DNA of 64,000 bases from a bacterium (GTDB lineage Bacteria > Bacillota > Clostridia > Lachnospirales > Lachnospiraceae), in assembly GCA_030535455.1 (NCBI GenBank), contig JAUNJY010000003.1, positions 1 to 64,000 of the forward strand, given 5' to 3'. The notes below the pieces were generated by a model. That model was given only the letters and a program-made list of their open reading frames with translations. It did not search any database and was not told the origin of the DNA. The translations under genes were made by a program, and so were the position numbers. Shown piece after piece: positions 54,826 through 63,851 of the stretch. Position 1 is the first letter of the stretch, and each line of letters starts with the position of its first letter.

Positions 54826-54859
54826 CGTTTTACCCTTTCAATATTATTTAGTTTTACTA

Positions 54860-54888
54860 AGTATAACAGATTTCCCTGTTGTTTTAAA
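54860..54888 (-). promoter_or_regulatory. Sigma-A promoter of lgt
   Basis: On the minus strand TTTAAA (54883-54888) and TATACT (54860-54865) are 17 bases apart, about 35 bases before the start codon. Confidence 0.55.
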
Positions 54889-54972
54889 CCTGTTATTTCT
54901 GGGGTTTCATTTACTGTCCAATGACTAAATTCTTACCTTTTTTTAATTGCAGCTTTTCTGTTTCTGACACAA

Positions 54973-55019
54973 ATGGCATTACCCATCAAACGAACTAATC
55001 TTTCAATAAGTAATGCCAT
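54973..55019 (-). terminator. Hairpin after the hemerythrin gene
   Basis: ATGGCATTAC (54973-54982) pairs perfectly with GTAATGCCAT (55010-55019) around a 27-base loop, with only a weak T tail (TTTGTGTC) on the minus strand. Confidence 0.5.
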
Positions 55020-55038
55020 CTTTATTCTTATCCCTTTA

Positions 55039-55446
55039 TTAGCGAATTACAAGATAGAGGCCCTTTTCCTCTTTCTCCATACGCTTTTTGATTGCAGTAA
55101 ATACAATTCTGGCTTCTTTTGAAAAAGTTGCCTGGTGCTCCATAAGCTTTGCCTTTGTATTATATTTATTCTTAAATGCTGTAAATGTCTCGTATAAGTC
55201 GCCCATTTCATCCTGATAATCCTTTGCCATTTTACTTAATGCCGGATCATTTCCCTTAATGATGGATGGATATAAATACTGATCTTCACCTGACAGATGC
55301 ACCCTTAATACTCCTGCCATCTTATTAATCTCACTAGCAATGTCTGCAAGCTGTGCTGTATAGTCTGGCTTCGTCATCTTGCTCTCAATTCCTTTGATTA
55401 ATTCCCTTACTTCCTCATGTTGTACTAAATATCGTTCTGTAAACAT
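55039..55446 (-). CDS. Hemerythrin HHE domain protein
   Basis: A 135-residue single-domain protein with spaced metal-ligand candidates in a four-helix pattern: His10 with Glu (VQHEEV), His-x5-Asp-x3-Tyr (RVHLSGEDQYLYP, about 49-61) and a late His with Glu (LMEHQATFSKEA). Such domains bind non-haem di-iron and respond to oxygen, nitric oxide or iron in anaerobes. The promoter has an extended -10 and an upstream dyad, suggesting regulation. It lies 86 bases after trpS. Confidence 0.8.
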   Translation of the reverse strand: MFTERYLVQHEEVRELIKGIESKMTKPDYTAQLADIASEINKMAGVLRVHLSGEDQYLYPSIIKGNDPALSKMAKDYQDEMGDLYETFTAFKNKYNTKAKLMEHQATFSKEARIVFTAIKKRMEKEEKGLYLVIR

Positions 55447-55485
55447 ACCGTTCTCCCTATCTTTCGTTTCACTTTTGATAAGGAG

Positions 55486-55527
55486 ATTATAGCAAAAACA
55501 TTTGCTTACATCCGTAACATTTGTTAC
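55486..55527 (-). promoter_or_regulatory. Promoter and dyad operator of the hemerythrin gene
   Basis: On the minus strand an extended -10 TGC-TATAAT (55486-55491) has no good -35, but a dyad GTAACA-N2-TGTTAC (55514-55527) lies where an upstream activator or repressor would bind. No consensus was assigned with confidence. Confidence 0.5.
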
Positions 55528-55532
55528 ATTTT

Positions 55533-56618
55533 CTATTTCTTATATCGTTCTACTTGTTCTTTGATCAGATCACCATCTTCAAAGTAGTTGATTTTCATTG
55601 CGTCTTTTACTTCATTTACGGTTTCCGCTGCCTTAGCTCTTGCCTTTTTACATCCCTCTTTAAGAATGTCATAGATCTCAGGAATTTGACCTTCTAATTC
55701 TTTTCTTCTTGCGCGAATTGGCGCAAGCTCCTCTTGGATTACTGCATTTAAGAATTTCTTCACCTTAACGTCCCCAAGGCCGCCTCTCATATAATGTGCC
55801 TTAAGTTCATCTAAATTCTTATATTCTGATAGGTAACGTTCAAAATGTTCTTCCTTGCAGAATGCATCCAAGTAAGTAAATACTGTATTGCCTTCTACTT
55901 TTCCTGGATCACTTACCTTGATATGATCTGGGTCAGTATACATGCCCATTACCTTTTGACGTACTTCTTCTTCCGTATCAGATAAATAAATGCAGTTATT
56001 TAAGGATTTACTCATCTTTGCCTTGCCATCTGTACCTGGAAGGCGAAGGCATGCTTCATTATCTGGAAGAAGAATGTCGGGCTCAATTAAAGTATCTCCA
56101 TAGGTGGAATTAAACTTGCGCACGATTTCCTTTGTCTGCTCTAACATTGGAAGCTGGTCTTCTCCTACAGGAACAGTAGTTGCCTTAAATGCCGTAATAT
56201 CTGATGCCTGGCTGATTGGGTAGTTAAAGAAGCCTACTGGAATGCTTGCTTCAAAGTTACGCATCTTAATCTCACTCTTAACTGTAGGGTTACGCTGTAA
56301 CCTTGAGACCGTTACAAGGTTCATATAAAAGGTTGTCAGCTCACATAACTCAGGAACTTGGGACTGGATGAACAACGTAGACTTTTTAGGATCCAATCCA
56401 CAAGATAAATAATCTAATGCTACTTCGATAATGTTCTGTCTTACTTTTTCAGGATTGTCTGCATTATCAGTAAGTGCCTGTGCATCTGCAATCATAATAA
56501 AGATTTCATCATAGTTTCCTGAATTTTGAAGCTCAACTCTTCGTTTCAAAGAGCCAACATAATGTCCGATGTGTAATTTTCCGGTTGGTCTGTCACCAGT
56601 TAATATAATTTTCTCCAT
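55533..56618 (-). CDS. trpS: Tryptophanyl-tRNA synthetase
   Basis: A 361-residue class I synthetase that charges tRNA-Trp. The HIGH signature reads [12 protein letters not shown] near residue 12-23, and the KMSKS loop is AKMSKSLNN (about 200). The frame runs on upstream to 56726, but that part is encoded by a repeat element. The ATG at 56618 is chosen because GGAGGA lies 7 bases before it and homology begins there ([13 protein letters not shown]). A T-box leader with a UGG specifier lies upstream, so expression should rise when tRNA-Trp is uncharged. Confidence 0.96.
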   Translation of the reverse strand: MEKIILTGDRPTGKLHIGHYVGSLKRRVELQNSGNYDEIFIMIADAQALTDNADNPEKVRQNIIEVALDYLSCGLDPKKSTLFIQSQVPELCELTTFYMNLVTVSRLQRNPTVKSEIKMRNFEASIPVGFFNYPISQASDITAFKATTVPVGEDQLPMLEQTKEIVRKFNSTYGDTLIEPDILLPDNEACLRLPGTDGKAKMSKSLNNCIYLSDTEEEVRQKVMGMYTDPDHIKVSDPGKVEGNTVFTYLDAFCKEEHFERYLSEYKNLDELKAHYMRGGLGDVKVKKFLNAVIQEELAPIRARRKELEGQIPEIYDILKEGCKKARAKAAETVNEVKDAMKINYFEDGDLIKEQVERYKK

Positions 56619-56673
56619 AATCTCTTCCTCCATAATCTCGTTATACACTCCTGCACCAAACGCCCATAGAAAT

Positions 56674-56752
56674 AGAGTTTTGCTTGCAAAACTCTCGCAC
56701 CAAACGCCGGCAGCCACAGCTGCCATCTTCCTTTGGCATTTGTGTGCATCCT
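56674..56752. repeat. Dispersed intergenic palindromic element, copy B
   Basis: A perfect palindrome (AGAGTTTTGC, TT, GCAAAACTCT) is followed by CGCACCAAACGCC, an inner hairpin GGCAGC-CACA-GCTGCC, and CTTTGGCATTTGTGTGCATC. It matches copy A in order and spacing, and a partial CGCACCAAACGCC-type motif recurs at 56653-56664. It sits between the T-box terminator and trpS. Confidence 0.6.
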
Positions 56753-56798
56753 TAGCGGAGCGTTTTTACTATATGAGTACAACTCATATAGTAAAAAA

Positions 56799-56827
56799 AA
56801 CTCCTATCCTTACAAAGGATAAGAGTT
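56799..56827 (-). terminator. T-box terminator before trpS
   Basis: On the minus strand AACTCTTATCCTT pairs with AAGGATAGGAGTT (one mismatch) and eight T follow. It is the attenuator arm of the trpS T-box. Confidence 0.9.
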
Positions 56828-57049
56828 ATCGTCTTATTGTTGCCACCATTGAATTTCATCACATACTATCATATGCTTCCCGTATAACGGCCAGGATACC
56901 GTCAACGCCTACTATTAGTTCGGGTTGCCCTCATGAGCCCATTCAACCAATTATCCAATCGCAAAAGCATCTTAATGCTAATGGCTTACGCCTACACTCT
57001 CACCATGTGTAACTCTCTTTAGATCTTCATAATTGCCTACTCTTCTCAA
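56799..57049 (-). promoter_or_regulatory. Tryptophan T-box riboswitch of trpS
   Basis: On the minus strand the leader starts TGAGAAGAGTAGG, has AAAGAGAGTTACACATGGTGAGAGTGT in stem I (AG bulge and distal motifs), a specifier loop GAATGGGCTC with UGG (Trp) at 56939-56941, the T-box segment AATGGTGGCAAC near 56840-56850, and the terminator at 56799-56827. It senses uncharged tRNA-Trp and opens transcription into trpS. A second strong hairpin (56766-56792) and a repeat copy separate it from the coding region by about 180 bases, unusually far. Confidence 0.92.
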
Positions 57050-57190
57050 TCATAGGTTTTCTATTTGGTTTATTTAATTTTTTGTTTCTGTACTTGCCAG
57101 GCAGTAAATACAGAACTGTTTTCCATTCGATAAGAACAGAATAGTCCTCTTTCTCCCTTATGTCAAGGCTTTACGACCAAAAAATTCCAC

Positions 57191-58546
57191 TTATGCCGAT
57201 CCCTTCTGCCTTAACTCCCGTAAAAAAGCTAGAACAAACGGAATTGCTGTCACCGTAGTCAATAAATCAGCTCCCATTTGCGCACTCTCAATTCCTGCAA
57301 TCCCAATTACCTTAGGCAAAAATATAATCAGTGGAATAAAGAAGATACCACTTCGTAAGGATGCCAGCAAGGAAGCAATCATGCTCTTTCCCACACACTG
57401 AAACATCATGTTTGCATACACGCTGATCGGCTGCAGTACCAGGGAAATACATTGAAAATGCAGTGCTGCGACACCTATTTTAACAACTGCAGGATCCTTT
57501 TGAAATACTGCTACGATAGGCGCTGCAAACAAGAATCCAAGACTAACAATTACAATTAAGAAGCCTTCTGCAATCTTAAATGTAAATACATAAGCATCCC
57601 TAACCCGCTTATACTGCTTGGCTCCATAATTATATGCTGCAACCGGCTGGAATGCCTGTCCAAGACCAATTACAATTGCCACGATGAACATACCAATCCG
57701 ATTTACAATACTCATTGCCGCAATGGCAGTATCTCCATATACTGCCGCACTCTGGTTTAAGATCATCGTAGACATACTGTTTAGCCCCTGACGAATCAAA
57801 CTTGGAAAACCATTTTTCAGTATATTAAACAGTTCCTTAGGCTTCTTGGTCACATAACTTAAACGAAGCTTGCTTTCACTCTTTTCACTTACAAACATAA
57901 ACAATAATAGCAGAAAGCTAATCAGCTGGGACAATGCCGTACTCAGTCCTGCACCATCCATCCCCATATGGCATCCAAACATCAGGATCGGATCCCCAAT
58001 CATATTAAGAATTCCACCGGATGCAAGTCTAACCATGGCAAGGGAAGCCTTCCCCTCATAACGCAATATATTATTTAACGTGCAGCTGCTTGTCACTAAA
58101 GGAGCTGCAATTACTATGTACCTGCCATACGATTTGGCATATGGCAAAATCGAGTCTGTACACCCTAAGAATTTCAGGCAAGGCTCTAAGAACAGTAAAA
58201 TCATACTTCCAATCAGAGCTCCTGCTCCTAAAGAAAAGAAGAAGCTTGTAGAGGCATACCGGCTGGCGCTCTCTCCATCCTTTTCTCCCAATTTTCTGCT
58301 GATAATCCCACCTGCTCCATGTCCAAACATAAATCCGAATGCCTGAAGGATTGCCTGGATACTTAAAATAATCCCTATCGCTCCACTTGCAGAAGTACCT
58401 AAATTACCTACAAAATAGGCATCTGCAAGATTATAGATGTTGGTAATCAACATGCTTATAATCGTGGGAATCGACAGGGATATAATCAGGTGTGGTATTG
58501 GGGTGTCAATCATCTTATTACAGTCACTTTTGGTTTCTGTACCCAT
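57191..58546 (-). CDS. MATE family efflux transporter
   Basis: A 451-residue protein with 12 hydrophobic segments in two homologous halves. Typical MATE features are SLSIPTIISMLITNIYNLADAYFVG near the N-terminus, the GHGAGGIISRKLGEKD loop between helices 2 and 3, and a matching QGLNSMSTMILNQSAAVYG and VGLGQAFQPVAAYNYGAK in the second half. These transporters expel cationic drugs or metabolites using sodium or protons. It follows kduD by 23 bases, so the two are likely co-transcribed; the substrate is unknown. Confidence 0.88.
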   Translation of the reverse strand: MGTETKSDCNKMIDTPIPHLIISLSIPTIISMLITNIYNLADAYFVGNLGTSASGAIGIILSIQAILQAFGFMFGHGAGGIISRKLGEKDGESASRYASTSFFFSLGAGALIGSMILLFLEPCLKFLGCTDSILPYAKSYGRYIVIAAPLVTSSCTLNNILRYEGKASLAMVRLASGGILNMIGDPILMFGCHMGMDGAGLSTALSQLISFLLLLFMFVSEKSESKLRLSYVTKKPKELFNILKNGFPSLIRQGLNSMSTMILNQSAAVYGDTAIAAMSIVNRIGMFIVAIVIGLGQAFQPVAAYNYGAKQYKRVRDAYVFTFKIAEGFLIVIVSLGFLFAAPIVAVFQKDPAVVKIGVAALHFQCISLVLQPISVYANMMFQCVGKSMIASLLASLRSGIFFIPLIIFLPKVIGIAGIESAQMGADLLTTVTAIPFVLAFLRELRQKGSA

Positions 58547-58569
58547 TTCCTCATCTCTTTTTTGTTATT

Positions 58570-59331
58570 TTATCGTGCTAACCATCCACCATCAACGGCT
58601 AATGTAAATCCATTTACATAGGAAGCTGCATCCGAAGCTAAGAATACAACTGCTCCCATCATATCCTGAGGTGTTCCCCAACGTTTTGCAGGAATACGGG
58701 ATAAAATTTCATCATTACGTTTTTCATCGCTGCGAAGTGCTTTTGTATTGTTTGTTTCCATGTAACCTGGTGCAATTGCATTAATATTAATATTGAAGCT
58801 TGCCCATTCGTTAGCCATTGCTTTTGTAAGACCTAAGATTGCACTCTTACTTGCTGTGTAAGCAGGTACTCTGATACCTCCTTGGTAAGATAACATAGAC
58901 GCAATGTTGATGATCTTTCCGCCATCCCCTTGTTTTACGAATTGATTTGCTGCCGCCTGGCTTAAGAAGAACACGAACTTCTGGTTAATGAATACAACAT
59001 CATCCCATTCTTGTTCTGAGTATTCTAATGCATCTTCTCTCTTAATAATCCCTGCATTATTTACTAAAATATCTACTCTGTTAAAGCGAGCAACAGTTTC
59101 GTTAATAATACGTTCTACAGGTTCCATGCTTGATAAGTCGGCCTGAATATGTAAGAATTCTCCTCCTACAGCCTTTACTTTCTCTTCTGTTTCATTGCAA
59201 TCTCTTCTTGCAACACCAACAACCTTTGCTCCTGCCTCTGCAAGTGCTACGCACATACCTTGTCCAAGACCAGTATTTGCACCAGTAACAATTGCAACTT
59301 TACCGTCTAATCTGAAACTGTCTAAAATCAT
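58570..59331 (-). CDS. kduD: 2-dehydro-3-deoxy-D-gluconate 5-dehydrogenase (KduD-like SDR)
   Basis: A 253-residue short-chain dehydrogenase. It has the NAD-binding TGANTGLGQGM (about 17-27), NNAGI, and the catalytic triad Ser (in NIASMLSYQGG), Tyr and Lys in YTASK. The sequence MILDSFRLDGKVAIVTGANTG and the LAVDGGWLAR terminus match KduD, which acts in pectin/uronate breakdown. No kduI or other pectin genes are nearby, so an alternative sugar substrate is possible. It has a strong promoter and precedes the MATE gene. Confidence 0.85.
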   Translation of the reverse strand: MILDSFRLDGKVAIVTGANTGLGQGMCVALAEAGAKVVGVARRDCNETEEKVKAVGGEFLHIQADLSSMEPVERIINETVARFNRVDILVNNAGIIKREDALEYSEQEWDDVVFINQKFVFFLSQAAANQFVKQGDGGKIINIASMLSYQGGIRVPAYTASKSAILGLTKAMANEWASFNININAIAPGYMETNNTKALRSDEKRNDEILSRIPAKRWGTPQDMMGAVVFLASDAASYVNGFTLAVDGGWLAR

Positions 59332-59365
59332 GTTATTTCTCCTTTATGTAACTATTTGTCTCTCT

Positions 59366-59394
59366 ATTATAACCAAATAATTACCAACTGCCAA
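59366..59394 (-). promoter_or_regulatory. Sigma-A promoter of kduD-MATE
   Basis: On the minus strand TTGGCA (59389-59394) and a perfect TATAAT (59366-59371) are 17 bases apart, about 35 bases before kduD. Confidence 0.8.
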
Positions 59395-59456
59395 CCATTG
59401 TTTTAGTATTATTGATTGGAAATAACTATCATATTTATAGATTTTTGTAAATAATA

Positions 59457-60602
59457 TCAAATAATTTCTTGTAGCATCCTTTTTATATCAAAGATTTCCT
59501 CAAACATAAAGTCATCTGCCAATGTCTCAAGATTATCCTCTGAATGTTCTACTTCTTTGGAATAAATTCTGGCCACATCAATTCGGTCCTCTACGGTAAA
59601 GTTCCCGCCATTGCTGTGGAAGCGTTCTACATCCATATCGCGGATTACCAAAAAGCTGGCCACCGCAAACTTGATCTTTGCTAGGAAGTCCTGATCATAA
59701 ACGGCTTTCATGCCATAACGGAAAATGAAATATACCAGTAGATGTTCATATTCATAGTCTCGCCCCTGCTCTTTGTAATAAGAAAGGAAGCCTTCTCGAT
59801 ACTGTAAATACTGCTCTTCTGTTACCGTATCAAAAAGTGCTGTCACTCTTGCTGCTGACTCTTTCCATTCGTCGTCTAAGATTTCTAAACCAAGGAAGCG
59901 TTTAAAACGCTCTTTAAAAAGCAGCTGTCTGTCATTCTCTAACGTTAAGTTATGAATTCCCTCAGCTTGTTCCTTCACTTTTACGCCACTATAGTCTTTT
60001 ATTATAGCATCAATACTTGAAAGCCCCTTTTCATTTAAATCAACTTGCACATCCGAAGCAAATCGAAGTACTAATGCTATACGGTCGGAGATCGGAAGTT
60101 CTCGGTTTTGGATAATTGTAATTGCATGGTCTCTTGCCTTTGTAAGCTCTCCTACCATCTGAAGCTCATCCTCATCCTCTTCATAATCAAACGGAATACT
60201 GGTTTCCTCAAAGGTAGTCTTTTCAGTGTCTAAAAAGACTAATCTGCCAGCCTCCTCACAAGAAAGACCTAGGCATTTCTCACGTACATTTCCATACTCC
60301 AATGTAAACCTAGGATATTCCGTGCAGATTTCGCACAGAGATGACTCCCCAAGTTCCGTACATATATCACAAAGGTTTTTCTCATTTAAAAATGGGCATC
60401 TTCCTTTATTCAGCACGAAGCTGGTCTCTTTCCCTGCCTTCATATGGCTTCGTAAACGGTCACCAAATGGCCCTTCCACTGCTTCATAATACTGGTACGT
60501 ATCAGGGTCAATGTCTATTTCCCACCCAATACAACAGCTGTCCTTGCATCGGTCAGCCAGACATACAAAGTCTTTATAGTAATAAGGAACCCGTAATATC
60601 AT
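59457..60602 (-). CDS. fliB: Flagellin lysine-N-methylase FliB
   Basis: A 381-residue FliB-family protein. The N-terminal 110 residues are Cys-rich with clusters DRCKDSCCIGW, GRCPFLNEKNLCDIC, SSLCEICTEYPR and EKCLGLSCEEA, which probably bind metal or iron-sulfur clusters. The rest is helical and charged. FliB methylates lysines of flagellin in Salmonella and clostridia. The likely substrates are the two flagellins about 23 kb away. It is a single gene between kduD and pflA, not part of the flagellar operon. GGAGAG precedes the ATG. Confidence 0.85.
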   Translation of the reverse strand: MILRVPYYYKDFVCLADRCKDSCCIGWEIDIDPDTYQYYEAVEGPFGDRLRSHMKAGKETSFVLNKGRCPFLNEKNLCDICTELGESSLCEICTEYPRFTLEYGNVREKCLGLSCEEAGRLVFLDTEKTTFEETSIPFDYEEDEDELQMVGELTKARDHAITIIQNRELPISDRIALVLRFASDVQVDLNEKGLSSIDAIIKDYSGVKVKEQAEGIHNLTLENDRQLLFKERFKRFLGLEILDDEWKESAARVTALFDTVTEEQYLQYREGFLSYYKEQGRDYEYEHLLVYFIFRYGMKAVYDQDFLAKIKFAVASFLVIRDMDVERFHSNGGNFTVEDRIDVARIYSKEVEHSEDNLETLADDFMFEEIFDIKRMLQEII

Positions 60603-60647
60603 AAAATACTCTCCAATCTCAAACTAACATAATACTATTTCAATAAA

Positions 60648-60691
60648 GGCTGCCACACATAAAAGAATATTCTCTGATTTGTGTGGCAGCC
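60648..60691 (-). terminator. Terminator after pflA
   Basis: A perfect 12-bp stem (GGCTGCCACACA with TGTGTGGCAGCC) lies just after the pflA stop; the minus strand continues TTTATTG. Confidence 0.85.
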
Positions 60692-60703
60692 ATATTGGTA
60701 ATT

Positions 60704-61465
60704 CTACTTTTGTTTATAATCTTGTGTATGAAGCAATGCATTTGCATTTTCAATACGTTCTTGGGTTGGAGCTGAAATACCTTCTAACTTATAGTCAATT
60801 CCAAGCTCTTTCCACTTAAATGTCCCTAATGTATGGTAAGGTAACACTTCTACTCGTTCCACATTGGATAATCCTTTAATAAATGCATCTAGTTGCTTTA
60901 GGGATTCATCATCATCTGTCTTTTCTGGAACAAGTACGTGACGAATCCAAACTGGCTTATTGATTTCACTAAGATACTTACACATGTCTAAGATATTCTT
61001 ATTGCTCCATCCAGTCAATTGTTTGTGTTGCTCGTCATCGATATGCTTAATATCCACTAATAAAAGATCAGTATATTTCATAAGCTCGTTAAACTTACCA
61101 ATGAAAGGTTCTTCTCTTGTAAATGGAGCTCCGCTTGTGTCAAGAGTCGTATTAACACCCTTTTCTTTTGCTAGCTTAAATAATTCAATTACAAAGTCAA
61201 TTTGAAGCAATGCTTCGCCACCACTTACTGTGATGCCGCCATTCTTCTTCCAATAGTTTTTGTAACGAAGTGCTTGTTTTAGCATTTCTTCCGGTGTTGC
61301 TTCCTGTTTTGCTTCCATTCTCCATGTATCTGGGTTATGGCAGTATTGACAGCGCATCTTGCATCCTTGTAAAAAGATAATATAACGAACGCCTGGTCCA
61401 TCTACTGATCCAAAGCTTTCGATGGAATGAATATAGCCCTTGATTTGATTTGATGTTGTGTTCAT
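60704..61465 (-). CDS. pflA: Pyruvate formate-lyase activating enzyme
   Basis: A 253-residue radical SAM enzyme that makes the glycyl radical of PflB. The [4Fe-4S] motif CKMRCQYC is at about 35-42, after SFGSVDGPGVRYIIFLQG, and GGITVSGGEALLQ provides SAM contacts. The frame opens at 61531, but the ATG at 61465 has GGAGG 4 bases before it and matches the family start. It lies about 130 bases after pflB with a terminator hairpin between, so less pflA than pflB is expected. Confidence 0.95.
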   Translation of the reverse strand: MNTTSNQIKGYIHSIESFGSVDGPGVRYIIFLQGCKMRCQYCHNPDTWRMEAKQEATPEEMLKQALRYKNYWKKNGGITVSGGEALLQIDFVIELFKLAKEKGVNTTLDTSGAPFTREEPFIGKFNELMKYTDLLLVDIKHIDDEQHKQLTGWSNKNILDMCKYLSEINKPVWIRHVLVPEKTDDDESLKQLDAFIKGLSNVERVEVLPYHTLGTFKWKELGIDYKLEGISAPTQERIENANALLHTQDYKQK

Positions 61466-61528
61466 AATTCCTCCCATCTGCACTAGGTAGCATTGTCTAC
61501 CCATGCGTAACACTTTATCGTTTAAAAA

Positions 61529-61559
61529 CACCCCCTAAAGGCATAGCCAATAGGGGGTG
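61529..61559 (-). terminator. Intercistronic terminator between pflB and pflA
   Basis: CACCCCCTA (61529-61537) pairs perfectly with TAGGGGGTG (61551-61559); the minus strand continues TTTTTAAAC. It is a strong hairpin inside the pfl operon, likely a partial terminator. Confidence 0.75.
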
Positions 61560-61598
61560 CCATATTAATGACTAGTATCTGCCATTATTTATAAACAA

Positions 61599-63851
61599 TT
61601 ACATTCTTGTATGACAAGTTCTTGCAATAACGTCTAATTGTTGTTCACGAGTTAAATCGATGAATTTAACAGCGTAACCTGAAACACGGATTGTGAAGTT
61701 TGCATATTCTTCTTTTTCTGGGTGTTCCATAGCATCGTATAATTTGTCTGTACCAAATACGTTTACGTTTAAGTGGTGAGATCCTTGAGAGAAGTAACCA
61801 TCTAATACGTTTACTAAGTTTTCAACTCTTTCCTCAGCGTTGTGGCCGATTGCATCTGGGTTGATAGTTTGTGTATTTGAAATACCATCTAATGCATATT
61901 CGTATGGTAATTTAGCTACAGAGTTTAAGGAAGCTAAAAGACCAGATTGTTCTGCACCGTAGCTTGGGTTTCCGCCTGGAGATAATGGTTCGCCAGCTTT
62001 ACGTCCGTCTGGTAAAGAACCAGTTGCTTTTCCGTATACTACGTTTGAAGTGATTGTAAGGATAGAAGTTGTAGCTTCTGAATCACGGTAAGTGTGGTGT
62101 TTTTTGATCTTAACTAAGAATTCTTTTAATAACCAAACAGCGATATCATCTGCTCTGTCATCATCGTTACCGTATCTTGGGAATTCTCCTTCAGTTTCGA
62201 AGTCTACTACTAAACCATCTTCGTCACGGATACATTTAACTTTTGCATATTTGATTGCAGAAAGTGAATCTACTACGTGAGAGAAACCAGCGATACCAGT
62301 TGCAAATGTTCTCTTAACTTCTGTATCGATAAGAGCCATTTCAGCTGCTTCATAGTAGTATTTGTCATGCATGTATTGGATTAAGTTTAATGTGTTTACA
62401 TATAAACCTGCTAACCATTCCATCATAACATCATATTTAGCCATTACTTCATCATATTCTAAGTATTCAGAAGTAATTCCTTGGTAAGCTGGACCTACTT
62501 GAACTTTAGTTTTTTCATCAACACCACCGTTGATAGCGTATAATAAACATTTAGCTAAGTTTGCACGAGCACCGAAGAATTGCATTTCTTTACCTGTTTG
62601 AGTTGCAGATACACAACAACAGATTGAGTAATCATCACCCCATACTGGTCTCATAACATCATCATTTTCATATTGAATAGATGAAGTTTCGATAGAAATG
62701 TGAGCACAGTATTTTTTGAAGTTTTCTGGTAATCTTTCAGAATATAATACTGTTAAGTTTGGTTCTGGAGCTGGTCCCATGTTTACTAATGTGTGTAAGA
62801 ATCTGTAGTCAGATTTTGTTACCATAGAACGGCCATCTTGACCTAAACCTGCAACTTCAAGAGTAGCCCATACTGGATCTCCTGAGAATAATTCTTGGTA
62901 TGAAGGAATTCTTGCGAATTTAACCATTCTTAATTTCATTACTAAGTGATCGATTAATTCTTGAGCTTCTACTTCTGTTAAAGTACCAGCTTTAAGATCT
63001 CTTTCGATATAGATATCTAAGAATGTAGAGATACGACCAACGGACATAGCTGCACCATTTTGAGTCTTAATAGCTGCTAAGTAACCGAAGTATAACCATT
63101 GAACAGCTTCTCTTGCATCTTTAGCAGGTACAGAGATATCAAATCCGTATGCAGCTGCCATTTCTTTCATTTGTCCTAATGCTCTGAATTGTTCTGTGAT
63201 TTCTTCACGTTGTCTGATTACATCATCAGTCATTTCGCCACAGCCAGTGTTCATCCAGTCTTTTTTCTTTTCAGCCATTAAGTAGTCAATACCGTATAAA
63301 GCTACACGACGGTAATCGCCTACGATACGTCCACGACCGTAAGTATCTGGAAGACCAGTGATGATTTTGTTACGACGAGCAGTTAAGATTTCTGGAGTAT
63401 ATGCATCAAAAACACCTTGGTTATGTGTTTTGTGGTATTCAGTAAAGATTTTGTGTAATTCTGGAGCTGGAGTATAACCATTTGTAGTACAAGCTTGTTC
63501 AGCCATTTTGATACCACCGTATGGCATAAATGCTCTCTTAAGAGGCTTGTCAGTTTGAAGACCAACAACTTTTTCTAATTCTTTTCCACCTTCGCAGATG
63601 TAACCAGGTCCATGAGAAGTGATACTAGATACGATTTCAGTATCCATATCTAAAACGCCACCTTTAGAACGTTCTTCTTTCTGAAGCTTTTGAAGTTCAC
63701 CCCAAAGTTTATCAGTTGCTTCAGTTGTACCTGCTAAGAATGTAGCATCACCATCAAATGGTGTGTAGTTGTTTTGAATGAAATCTCTTACGTTAACTTC
63801 TTCTGTCCAAAGTCTTCCTTCGAAACCATTCCATTGTTCTCTTTGTTCCAT
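61599..63851 (-). CDS. pflB: Formate C-acetyltransferase (pyruvate formate-lyase)
   Basis: A 750-residue glycyl-radical enzyme that cleaves pyruvate with CoA to acetyl-CoA and formate in anaerobic fermentation. Catalytic cysteines lie in [12 protein letters not shown] (three consecutive Cys, where E. coli has two), and the radical Gly is in RVSGYAVKF about 30 residues from the end. The frame opens at 63902; the ATG at 63851 is chosen after AGGAGG at 8 bases. PflA follows on the same strand. The enzyme is oxygen-sensitive, consistent with an anaerobic host. Confidence 0.97.
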   Translation of the reverse strand: MEQREQWNGFEGRLWTEEVNVRDFIQNNYTPFDGDATFLAGTTEATDKLWGELQKLQKEERSKGGVLDMDTEIVSSITSHGPGYICEGGKELEKVVGLQTDKPLKRAFMPYGGIKMAEQACTTNGYTPAPELHKIFTEYHKTHNQGVFDAYTPEILTARRNKIITGLPDTYGRGRIVGDYRRVALYGIDYLMAEKKKDWMNTGCGEMTDDVIRQREEITEQFRALGQMKEMAAAYGFDISVPAKDAREAVQWLYFGYLAAIKTQNGAAMSVGRISTFLDIYIERDLKAGTLTEVEAQELIDHLVMKLRMVKFARIPSYQELFSGDPVWATLEVAGLGQDGRSMVTKSDYRFLHTLVNMGPAPEPNLTVLYSERLPENFKKYCAHISIETSSIQYENDDVMRPVWGDDYSICCCVSATQTGKEMQFFGARANLAKCLLYAINGGVDEKTKVQVGPAYQGITSEYLEYDEVMAKYDVMMEWLAGLYVNTLNLIQYMHDKYYYEAAEMALIDTEVKRTFATGIAGFSHVVDSLSAIKYAKVKCIRDEDGLVVDFETEGEFPRYGNDDDRADDIAVWLLKEFLVKIKKHHTYRDSEATTSILTITSNVVYGKATGSLPDGRKAGEPLSPGGNPSYGAEQSGLLASLNSVAKLPYEYALDGISNTQTINPDAIGHNAEERVENLVNVLDGYFSQGSHHLNVNVFGTDKLYDAMEHPEKEEYANFTIRVSGYAVKFIDLTREQQLDVIARTCHTRM

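Noticed and set aside
56619..56726. N-terminal extension of trpS
   Set aside because: It is encoded by the dispersed repeat (its palindrome gives the residues SFASKTLF), and the correctly spaced RBS and family start are at 56618.
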